Part shown: positions 55,957-64,000 of the stretch, piece after piece | Layout: every line of letters begins with the position of its first letter | Numbering within the stretch: the stretch's first letter is position 1 | Assembly: GCF_012489685.1 (NCBI RefSeq) | Contig: NC_080043.1 | Span: forward strand, 43,539,127 to 43,603,126 | Direction of reading: 5' to 3' | Source of the DNA: Lotus japonicus | Lineage: Eukaryota; Streptophyta; Magnoliopsida; Fabales; Fabaceae | DNA: 64,000 nucleotides | Notes under the pieces: generated by a model | Database searches by the model: none | What the model saw: only the letters and a program-made list of their open reading frames with translations | What the model was told of the DNA's origin: nothing | Translations under genes and position numbers: made by a program

Positions 55957-56757
55957 CTTACGGGTGGGTTTGAACTTTGCCCGGAGTACTATCGCCTGGA
56001 GCAGCAAGACGAAGGAGAGCGGGAAGCAGAGGTCGTCGCGGAGTACGAGCCGTTCTCAGCGGCGATGAGGGAGGTGGCCATCCCGGACAACATGAAGAAC
56101 CTTTTTCTCGAGACGGATAGTGGGAAGACCAATCCAAAGGATCATCTGCTTTATTTCAACACGAAGATGGTCATAAGCTCTTCTTCCGACGCAGTGAAGG
56201 GCACGATGTTCCCGTCGACGTTCAAGGGCACAATAATGGCTTGGTTCACGACTTTGCCTTGGGGATCCATCACAAATTTTCGCGACTTCTCGTCGAAGTT
56301 CCTTGTTCAATTCTCTACGAGTAAGATTAAGCAGGTAACGATCGACGATCTGTATAACGTCCGCCAATCAGTGGGTGAAACTTTGAAACAATACGTAAGG
56401 CGGTTCAGTGCAGCATCTGTTAAGATTGAGGAGTCGGAACCACATGCTTGTGCGCGAGCTTTTAAGAATGGACTGCAGCTGGGGAAGCTAAACAGTAAGT
56501 TGAGTCGTAAGCCCTCTCGGTCGATGGCAGAAATACGTGCTCGGGCTAACACCTACATCTTGGATGAGGAGGATGACGCTTTCAAAAGGAAGTGCGCAAA
56601 GATGGAAAAGTACGGCGATCAGAGGGATGTCTCCTCGGCGGGCAAACAAAGTCGGGAAAAAGGGGAAAGCAGTAAGCGGAATGACAAGAGGGGCAAGTCA
56701 GTTGAAAAGTTTGCAAAGGAGCAACTCTACCCAAAGAAGGAAAGTTTCGAGCGTTGA
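55957..56757 (+). CDS. Gag of Tat unit E (capsid region, ends early)
   Basis: In frame from about 55957 (ELCPEYYRLEQQDE) through EPFSAAMREVAIPDNMKNL to the stop at 56755. It contains the Retrotrans_gag capsid domain (KTNPKDHLLYFNTKM, FKGTIMAWFTTLP, FRDFSSKFLVQF, SVGETLKQYVRRF). A Lys/Arg-rich tail follows. Near 56745 the expected frame shifts (FRALTPV-type reading) and then returns, so Gag stops early here. No ATG of its own is evident before 56065; the fused leader segment may have displaced the original start. Confidence 0.75.
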   Translation, partial: LTGGFELCPEYYRLEQQDEGEREAEVVAEYEPFSAAMREVAIPDNMKNLFLETDSGKTNPKDHLLYFNTKMVISSSSDAVKGTMFPSTFKGTIMAWFTTLPWGSITNFRDFSSKFLVQFSTSKIKQVTIDDLYNVRQSVGETLKQYVRRFSAASVKIEESEPHACARAFKNGLQLGKLNSKLSRKPSRSMAEIRARANTYILDEEDDAFKRKCAKMEKYGDQRDVSSAGKQSREKGESSKRNDKRGKSVEKFAKEQLYPKKESFER

Positions 56758-56808
56758 CGCCCGTGGCGTCAAGCCGATTCTCGCCGGCGAGAGGAATCGG
56801 GCAAAAGT

Positions 56809-57619
56809 TTGAGCGCACATCTGGCAGAATTGCTCCGGGAAATCAAGGCAACACACGCAGTCGAAGAAGGCGAGAGGGAGGCTAACCCGCCTCGGGCGGG
56901 AGTGGATAAAACCAAGTGGTGCGAATACCATCGATCGGCGGGTCATGACACCGGAGATTGCTTGACGTTAAAAAACGAGATTGAGAGATTAATCAAAGCG
57001 GGACGCTCACAGTTGAATGATCAAGGTGATCGCTGGAAAGGCGATCGACAGCAGGGAAATCGATATAAATGGAGCCGTCAGCAGGATGATCGCAGACGGG
57101 ATGATCGTCGTCAAACGCCAACAGCCGACAAGAAGGAGACGTTGGCGACAAGAAAGAAGGGAGCTGAAGAAACCTTCAACAAAGATCTCGAACCACCGGT
57201 GGGGACGATAAATACAATCTCCGGGGGTTTCGGAGGAGGCGGTGACACACCTTCGACGAGGTGCAGGCATGTCAGGGCGGTAACATCAGTGCAAGAGTAT
57301 GCAACCTCATTCGGTTTTCATCACCCGGACATAGTGATATCATCGGCAGATTTCGAGGGAATCAAGATGCACAAGGATGATCATGTGGTGGTAATGGTAA
57401 GGATCAATAACTTTAATGTGCGAAGAGTACTTTTGGACCAGGGAAGTTTTGCGGATATTATTTACGGCGATGTGTTCGTGCAATTGGGACTAACAGATAA
57501 GGGATTGCTCTTGTGGGTTTCTCAGGAGAACAGATCTGGGTGCGTGGCTACCTGGATTTAGACACGGTCTTTGGAATTGACGAGAAGGCCAAGCTTTTGC
57601 GTGTAAGGTATTTGGTACT
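56809..57619 (+). pseudogene. Gag C-terminus and protease of Tat unit E, cut by F
   Basis: Same frame as the upstream gag. It contains the Tat zinc-binding motif WCEYHRSAGHDTGDCLTLKN, an Arg/Asp-rich linker, then the aspartic protease region VRRVLLDQGSFADIIYGD, where the usual D-T/S-G active site reads D-Q-G. A frameshift near 57512 moves the downstream GEQIWVRGYLDLDTVFG part to another frame. At 57620 element F interrupts it. Confidence 0.75.
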
Positions 57620-58109
57620 TGTAACACCCCGATTTCGGTGGTGTCACTTTAGTAACCAAAAGTAAACTTAATGCGGAAAAACGTGAAATATTTTTTTTTT
57701 CGATAATAACTAAGACAAGACTGAATTAAATAAAACCCAAAACCGAAAAGCAATAGAACTAATATACAATATATAAACAGCCCCCGCTGTAAGTAACAAC
57801 CTCGTCACGAGTAACCTCCAGTGACGGAAAGAAAAGTGCAACGCCCGTAGGCAATATATACAAACCAAATGAAAAGGGTGAAGTGCCCGCAACACCATCC
57901 CTCAAAACTGAGAATCAGCTGACCCAATGGCCTGAAAATAATACCTCCTAAGTCCAACCAACTCTCTGTGATTCCCGTAAGGAAACCACACAAAAAGCTA
58001 TAGGCGGATCTACCCTGTCCCCTAAGTAACAAATGAAGCAAGACTGTCAGAGCTAAAACTCTACTCCTACACTAATCCTAACTCGAGGAGCTCATACCAA
58101 CACTCAAAA

Positions 58110-58793
58110 CTATGTGCTAGCATGATTGTCGTCTGAATCAGAATCCAGAACGACCAAGTCTACCAGCCCTATCCGTCCTCCCCTCGCAACCGCAGTGCGC
58201 TCCGATGCTGGACTCACGGGCTTAGGGCCCGAACCCTGATCATCAATGATCGCAACAGAGGGTGCACTAGACCCTGCCGAAGGCACTCCCACTGGAATCT
58301 CCTCTGCGGGATCCTCCTCCTCTGAAGATGACGGTGGCGGCGGTGCTCGTCCGAATCCTGGTCCGCAGTGAACGCCCGGTGGCAAGTTGAAGCTGATAGA
58401 GCATCGCCTCAACACTCCTGACCTCAAGAGTCCTCCACTGTCCACGTGGTCCTCCATGATGCGCCCCGAATACGTCGCTCGGTGGCTCGCGGGGTCAACC
58501 ACCCACGACCCGGGGTCGTCCTGATCTATCATCTCGTACCTAATCCCCCCCGAAGGGTGGACCATGGTGAACCAGTCCACAATATTCATCTGACAAAAGG
58601 CGTTGTCCGCCAAAGCACACACAGAAGACGCGAGGGTCAACTCTAAAGAACTATGTAGATAATAAACCCAATAGGTACAATTAATAGATAGCCACTTAGG
58701 CTTATAGCTAAAGATGTCATTCCTAGGGTTGCATGTTCCACAATAACATAAACACAATAATAGCAGATAGCATGTTCCAAATAGGTTTAACAA
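58110..58793 (-). CDS. ORF inside the LTR of F (unknown function)
   Basis: 227 codons in the sense direction of the LTR. I do not recognise it. Features: a Cys-rich, hydrophobic N-terminal stretch of about 50 residues, a middle with WFTMVHPSGG, a Pro/Ser/Glu-rich part (RAPPPPSSSEEEDPAEEIP), and an end with TAVARGGRI then VVLDSDSDDNHAST. The LTRs of B carry the same end (AVARGGRM, then VVLDSDSDDDHAS) and the TMV-PSGG segment, but with a stop between them, an indel and a missing middle. The true start may be an inner Met. Chance openness cannot be excluded. Confidence 0.4.
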   Translation of the reverse strand: MLNLFGTCYLLLLCLCYCGTCNPRNDIFSYKPKWLSINCTYWVYYLHSSLELTLASSVCALADNAFCQMNIVDWFTMVHPSGGIRYEMIDQDDPGSWVVDPASHRATYSGRIMEDHVDSGGLLRSGVLRRCSISFNLPPGVHCGPGFGRAPPPPSSSEEEDPAEEIPVGVPSAGSSAPSVAIIDDQGSGPKPVSPASERTAVARGGRIGLVDLVVLDSDSDDNHAST

Positions 58794-59262
58794 TTACCAA
58801 TCACACTCAACAACTAAATTAGTATGCATTTTGCATGATATGTATGCAGGTTAACCCAGTCAACCACATGCATTCCGGAAAGGGATGGATATCAAACGGA
58901 TCAGCCCTAACACCAGCCACGGTGGAGCCATTTCGGCCCGCGTGCCTCTTACTCCAACAGGGGTAGTCAGATCAGCAGTAAACCCGTAGGTCTGCCATTT
59001 CGGTCTGCTACAAGAGACGTCTACAAACGCTCTTTCACGACATTCCGGGTCTTATGACCATTTTGGAAACCGACGAGGTCCAGAGTACGTCCTGTATTAA
59101 TACCTCATTAATGTTGCATGTATGCAAAATGATTAGTCAAACAACGTCTCCGTCCTCACTCGACACGTCGCCACGTGTTCTAGGGAAGTTAAAGTCTCTA
59201 AAAGCTTACCCTAAGGTAAAGTCGATTCTGCGACCAAAAGACACACTTCATAACGACACATA

Positions 59263-59340
59263 GCTGCTCCAACAGCACAATAACAAACGCTGCTCCAACA
59301 GCACAACAATAAACGCTGCTCCAACAGCACAACAACAAAC
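59263..59340 (-). repeat. 26-bp tandem repeat, three units, LTR of F
   Basis: Units gctgctccaacagcacaa plus taacaaac variants. Located in the LTR repeat slot between conserved anchors. Confidence 0.85.
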
Positions 59341-60856
59341 GCTGCACTTGGATCCGACGACACTCCTCGTTTTTCCAAAACTATGATTTGACATCCAATG
59401 CCTTCCTTCGAGGTTGTTATCATTACTTAAAGATTTTGAGGTTATTTAAGGTCTTATGAATTTTCTTTATAAAATAGATTCCATTTTGTCTTATCGCAAG
59501 TCTTATACATTTTCCGGATCTCCCAATCCCAAGTCGCTTCCAGAGGATGTCTCGATCCACTAAACAAAATTAAGGCCCGAACCTCGTTCGTCCTATCAAA
59601 CTTTCTCAAAACTCTCAAAATAAAATCGGCATGACCTGCCCGCTATTCTCACCATTCAGAATCTCAGATTCCAGTACAGAGCATATTTAAATCATCACAA
59701 TCAACAACATGTCATATATCAATAAATCGCATCATAAACACTTAGCACTTAGCATATAAAGCATGCACCACACATCCTAGATTACCCACATAACACATAG
59801 CATGTAAGACAATCTCAAAAACATTCAGTAGATGAATCATCTACATTGTCAGCCGAAGCCTCAGAAAACATTTTCCAATCACACACAATTCCAGTGCATA
59901 AACAGTAAACAATGTCGAAACATCGACCCTAAGCATTAACTAGAGATTCAGTGAGAAGCCCTCACCTGAAAGTTCTCCAGAATGATCAACTAGTGCTTCC
60001 TCGCTCTCAACGTGTTGGTCCTCGGGGAAATCCTCAAAAGCACCTTTACAATAAAATCACAGAATACTATCAGAATCTATCGGAAACTAAGCTATCGATA
60101 CTTACTAAGGTTACTCGAAGTAATCTATACCCTAAGGTACGATAAACTAGCGCGAAAGACAAGTTTTCGGAAAAGGAAATTTTCCTCCTCCCCCCTAATA
60201 GGGCTCGGCTACTTTGTGCAATTATGGGGCTCGATTTTTCTTCGATCAAACTTGGTTCCTATGCTTTCATAAGCCGTAACTAAGGGTATTCTGAACTCGG
60301 AAAAATTATCGGATCAAAAACTGTCGCAGGGGTATTTTGGTCATGATTTTTAACTTAGGATTTTTCAAAACTGAAATCCCAAAAATAAAATTTTGCAGGG
60401 ACGTCACCAACGACGTTTATGACAACTAATCCTACTAGCACTAAGCTAAGGCGATAGTTTTCAGCCTAAAGGTTGAAGCTTTACACCAAAAACTCCAAAA
60501 ATGGGTATTTTAGGCTCAAATTGATTCCGGCGGAATTCCGGCGACATAACGGAAAATCTAACCCGGCAGAAGTGATCTTGGGCGCATAAGGAAGAGGTTT
60601 AGAATCAGAAATGAAAGATTCAGGATAGTTTTGCAAAAACCCATAAACTATCCGCTCAGAAAACTCTACAGAAAAGCTATGGAAAAAGCGATCAGAGGTA
60701 AGGATTAGCAACTATACCTCGAAGCCTTGAAGTAGCAACTGATTGATCGACGATCAAGCAAACGATGAAGAAAAACTCTTCTTCCTTCTTCCTTGTTCTT
60801 GGCCGCGGTTTTGGGAGAGAAAATGGAGGAGAATTTGTGTTTTTCTTCCTTTCTTT

Positions 60857-60869
60857 GCTATATATAAAG
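60857..60869 (-). promoter_or_regulatory. Putative TATA box of F LTR
   Basis: CTTTATATATAGC in sense, same as in B. Confidence 0.5.
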
Positions 60870-61574
60870 GTTGGAAATTCGCGGGAAAATGAAAGTTTCG
60901 CGAATCTGATTTTTCCGACTTCATTCTCCATGAATTAATAGATATGTTTTGGCAAAAGAGTTCCAAAACTATAAAGAGGTCTCCTTGTATTTTTGGCAAC
61001 TAAAGCATAGTCGGTATAAAACTATTTTACCCGATAAGTTGCTTTTTGCATCGAATGTCGGAATGGAAAACTTCCTTCGGAAGAAAGATTGAAATCATCA
61101 AGAGAAATGGGTGTACGCGTGTGGAATATTCATTTGAAGCTCTGAATAGAAAAAGTCTTCATTGTCGAGAAATTCTAGGGTTTTGAAATACCAGGGATTC
61201 GGTTTCGGCAAACTTCCGATGATTGGAATCGGACGTTCGTAGATCCTAGAGTTTCGCCTCGAAACGATTGTGATATATGGAAAAAGAGAAGTTCTAACAT
61301 TTCTCTGAAGATTTTTGGAAATAACTGCCATCGTGCCTAAAAGTGAAAATTAGCTATATAATAGGGTTTCTGACCTAGGTTTAAGCGTAAAACGTTCGTG
61401 CTATAACTTTTTTTCGATCATAATGCAATCCTTGAACTTTTCCTGAACTTTCTCCTTCATAAATATATTTAATTTAATAAACTTTCGTTCAGGTTTCCCT
61501 TCACATTACATCAACCCTAATCGCGAATAAGAAGTTTATTCACTTAGCATAAACTTAAAAACTCGGGCCTTACA

Positions 61575-61590
61575 TTACTACCCTCCAAAA
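61575..61590 (-). promoter_or_regulatory. Polypurine tract of F
   Basis: Sense ttttggagggtagtaa directly before the 3' LTR. Confidence 0.75.
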
Positions 61591-61611
61591 AGAAAGTTTC
61601 GACCTCGAAAC

Positions 61612-63999
61612 TTAAGGGTTAGTAAAAAGTTCTGGATACTGTTCTTGAATCTTCTCCTTCAGCTCCCATGTCGCATCACCAGTGTCTTTATTCCAAATGA
61701 CCTTCACTAACTCGATCTCTTTCCCTCTCAACTGTTTTATCCTGGTGTCACCAATGCTAATTGGCGGTGTCTCGAAAGACAGATCATCCTTCAACTCAAT
61801 GTCATCCAGCTCGATAACATGTGTCGGATCCGCAATATATTTCCTCAGTTGTGACACGTGGAATACATCATGAATATTTGATAGAAATGGAGGTAGTGCA
61901 ATCTGGTAAGCGACTGGTCCAATTCGACGAGTGATCTGATACGGTCCAATAAACTTGGGCGTAAGCTTCTTTGACTTGATTGCTCGACCAACTCCCGTCG
62001 TCTGAGTAACTCTCAGAAATACATGATCTCCTTCTTCGAACTCCAGAGTTCTGCGCCTCTGATCTGCATAACTCTTCTGTCTACTCTGAGAAGTCCTCAT
62101 CTTCTCTCTGATCTGCTTGATCTTCTCAGTGGTCTGTTGCAGAAGTTCCGGTCCTACCAACAAATTTTCTCCGTTTTGGTACCAACACAAAGGTGTTCTA
62201 CACTTGCGGCCATACAAAGCCTCATACGGTGCCATACCAATGCTCGTATGAAAACTGTTGTTGTATGTGAACTCAATCAATGGCAATAAGGTATCCCAAC
62301 TGCCCTTGTTGTCTAGAACGCAAGCGCGTAGCAAATCCTCCAACGACTGAATAGTTCTCTCAGTCTGTCCATCAGTCTGCGGATGATAAGCAGAACTTAG
62401 CCTCAGCCTCGTTCCCAAAGCTTCTTGAAGAGCTCCCCAAAAATGTGATGTAAACTTCGGGTCTCGATCGGATACAATACTTGTCGGTACTCCGTGAAGT
62501 CGTACAATCTCCGCTATATTTAACTCTGATAGTTTCTCCACGTTGTACGTAGTCCTCACCGGTACGAAATGAGCCGACTTAGTCAGTCGATCCACGATTA
62601 CCCAAATAGAATCGTATCCCTTCTGAGTTCTTGGCAAAGCCACGACGAAATCCATCGATATGCTATCCCATTTCCATTCTGGCACATCCAAGCTTTGTAG
62701 CATACCTGAAGACTTCTGATGCTCCACCTTCGCCTTCTGACATGTCAGACATGCAGCTACATACTCAGCCACTTGTCTTTTCATTCCTGGCCACCAAAAA
62801 TTCACCTTCAAGTCATGGTACATCTTCTTCATTCCAGGATGAATGCTTAACTTGCTCTTGTGACCTTCATCCATAATCAATCTTCTCAAGTCAGGGTTGT
62901 TAGGTACACAAACCCTATCCTTGCACCGTAGGATATTGTCACTACCTACCTTGAATTCTGGGTCTTTACCTTGACTTACCAAATTCCTTTTCCCGAGCAG
63001 AAACTCATCTTGTAACTGTTGGTCTCGGATTTCTTCCATCAATCCATTGGTAATTCTGATCATCCCAAACTTTAGTTCTCCCTCGGATAATTTCACATCC
63101 AAGCTCATATCTCGAAATTGTTCCAGCAGTTGCAGCTCCTTCACCATCATCGACGAGATGTGCATCTTCCTGCTCAAGGCATCAGCAACAACATTCGCCT
63201 TTCCAGGATGATATTGCAGAGTGAACTCGTAATCTTTGAGAAATTCCATCCACCGACGCTGTCTCATGTTCAGCTCCTTCTGCTCAAACAAGTACTTCAA
63301 GCTCTTATGATCACTGAATATGGTGAAATTGCATCCATATAAGTGATGTCTCCAAATCTTCAGCGCAAATACGATTGCAGCTAGTTCCAAGTCATGAGTC
63401 GGATAATTCTTCTCATGCACCTTCAGTTGTCTTGAAGCATAAGCAACCACCTTCCGATGTTGCATCAGCACACATCCCAAACCTTGATGCGAAGCATCAC
63501 AGTATACCTCATAAGGTTCTTCCGGTTGCGGTAAGACGAGTACAGGTGACGTCGTCAACCGTTCCTTCATCGTCTGAAAGCTAGTCTCGCACGCTTCAGT
63601 CCATGCAAAAGGTTGGTCCTTCCTCGTCAGTTGAGTCAAAGGTTCAACAATCTTCGCGAAATTCTCGATAAAGCGACGATAGTATCCCGCCAAACCGACA
63701 AAACTTCTGATCTCCGTCACTGTCTTCGGCCGTTCCCATGACAATACGGTCTCTACCTTTGCTGGATCCACAGCTATCCCCTCCTTAGAGATCACATGGC
63801 CTAAGAATTTTACCTCTTCGAGCCAAAATTCGCACTTAGAAGGATTGGCATACAACTCCTTCTCCCTCAGCACTTGTAAAACTTGTCGCAAGTGCTCCTC
63901 ATGGTCTTCAACATTCTTTGAATAGATCAGAATGTCGTCGATAAACACCACGACGAATCGATCCAGGAATGTATGGAAAGTCATATTCATGTAAGCCAT
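61612..63999 (-). CDS. pol: Pol of element F: RT (C-terminal half), RNase H, integrase, chromodomain-like tail
   Basis: 795 codons open to the window edge; the N-terminus is outside. RT catalytic box FIDD (Asp 21 and 22) and thumb ([19 protein letters not shown]). RNase H with D168, E205, D230 and D272. Integrase zinc residues H380, H387, C417, C420 and core D450, D511, E547, with the 35-residue spacing. The end ([21 protein letters not shown], then about residues 755-790 [19 protein letters not shown]) is the chromodomain-like tail of Tekay/Del chromoviruses, thought to steer integration to chromatin marks. No stop or frameshift. The stop at 61612 lies about 20 bases from the polypurine tract. 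Confidence 0.9.
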   Translation of the reverse strand: MAYMNMTFHTFLDRFVVVFIDDILIYSKNVEDHEEHLRQVLQVLREKELYANPSKCEFWLEEVKFLGHVISKEGIAVDPAKVETVLSWERPKTVTEIRSFVGLAGYYRRFIENFAKIVEPLTQLTRKDQPFAWTEACETSFQTMKERLTTSPVLVLPQPEEPYEVYCDASHQGLGCVLMQHRKVVAYASRQLKVHEKNYPTHDLELAAIVFALKIWRHHLYGCNFTIFSDHKSLKYLFEQKELNMRQRRWMEFLKDYEFTLQYHPGKANVVADALSRKMHISSMMVKELQLLEQFRDMSLDVKLSEGELKFGMIRITNGLMEEIRDQQLQDEFLLGKRNLVSQGKDPEFKVGSDNILRCKDRVCVPNNPDLRRLIMDEGHKSKLSIHPGMKKMYHDLKVNFWWPGMKRQVAEYVAACLTCQKAKVEHQKSSGMLQSLDVPEWKWDSISMDFVVALPRTQKGYDSIWVIVDRLTKSAHFVPVRTTYNVEKLSELNIAEIVRLHGVPTSIVSDRDPKFTSHFWGALQEALGTRLRLSSAYHPQTDGQTERTIQSLEDLLRACVLDNKGSWDTLLPLIEFTYNNSFHTSIGMAPYEALYGRKCRTPLCWYQNGENLLVGPELLQQTTEKIKQIREKMRTSQSRQKSYADQRRRTLEFEEGDHVFLRVTQTTGVGRAIKSKKLTPKFIGPYQITRRIGPVAYQIALPPFLSNIHDVFHVSQLRKYIADPTHVIELDDIELKDDLSFETPPISIGDTRIKQLRGKEIELVKVIWNKDTGDATWELKEKIQEQYPELFTNP

Positions 64000-64000
64000 G

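Larger units (their letters stand above)
54935..57619 (+). mobile_element. Element E: 5' internal part of the second Tat unit, cut by element F
   Basis: Follows the shared LTR: primer site, misplaced antisense-ORF segment, gag, start of protease. F's LTR begins at 57620; the preceding five bases gtact (57615-57619) should be duplicated beyond F, outside the window. Confidence 0.75.
57620..61574 (-). repeat. 3' LTR of F (3955 bp)
   Basis: Sense ends TGTAAGGCCC and GGGTGTTACA. TATA motif at 60857-60869, 26-bp repeat array at 59263-59340 and a 227-codon sense ORF at 58110-58793. It is alignable with B along most of its length. Confidence 0.87.
57620..64000 (-). mobile_element. Element F: Tekay-type Ty3/gypsy element, 3' LTR and pol, continues past window end
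   Basis: 3' LTR 57620-61574 (3955 bp), polypurine tract at 61575, then pol reading leftwards from the window edge. It is the only Tekay copy here with RT and integrase motifs intact, so it represents the autonomous form related to A, B, N and G. Gag, protease and the 5' LTR are outside the window. Confidence 0.85.

Noticed and set aside
17048..56000. Inverted copies of the coiled-coil ORF as termini of a large DNA transposon
   Set aside because: One copy belongs to D's antisense ORF, the other sits behind E's primer site; no transposase, no terminal target duplication, and the span is explained by nested insertions.

Overview
This window is plant nuclear DNA made almost entirely of nested LTR retrotransposons. 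I find no host gene, rRNA, tRNA or CRISPR array. The element types (Tekay-type chromoviruses with 2.8-4 kb LTRs and initiator-Met tRNA primer sites, Sirevirus-type Ty1/copia elements with an env-like ORF, and a Tat-type Ty3/gypsy element with an antisense ORF) point to a flowering plant, most likely a eudicot. The SIRE1-like Gag suggests a legume, but that is inference.

The deepest layer is a Tat-type element in tandem form. The first unit (D, + strand) shows its integrase C-terminus at 15948-16283 and an antisense ORF whose pieces lie at 17048-18752 and 53335-53754. It ends in an LTR at 53937-54934. A second unit (E) follows that LTR directly, with a primer site at 54937, a misplaced copy of the antisense ORF, then gag and protease up to 57619. 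Everything from 18753 to 53329 was inserted into D's antisense ORF. It is a Tekay-type solo LTR (G, TSD ATTTC). Into G went Tekay element B (19189-49932, TSD AGCCT). B's 5' LTR received the near-intact Sirevirus-type element C1 (19338-28432, TSD GATTG). B's 3' LTR received the non-autonomous element N (38484-49235, TSD ACCCT), whose two 3675-bp LTRs look identical.

The left edge is a second nest. Sirevirus-type C3 (+, 8340-15946) sits in D's integrase, truncated copia C2 (-, 6084-8339) sits in C3, and Tekay element A (-, 1-6083) sits in C2's gag. The right edge is Tekay element F (-, from 57620), whose pol frame is open to the window end. It is the only visible candidate helper for the defective Tekay copies.

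A, B and N share one unusual architecture. Their Gag keeps four zinc knuckles but has no capsid domain. At least in A and B the frame leaves pol just before the expected protease active site, and all three carry the same replacement segment. N's identical LTRs imply that such a defective element moved recently. Other unexplained structures are an LTR-terminus duplication that carries primer-site bases, a tandem-repeat slot at one LTR position with a different unit in each element, a 227-codon ORF inside an LTR, a 121-bp foldback in the Tat LTR, and the antisense-ORF segment copied in sense orientation behind the Tat primer site. Many disabling mutations are TAG codons, several visibly CAG-to-TAG, as expected from deamination of methylated cytosines.
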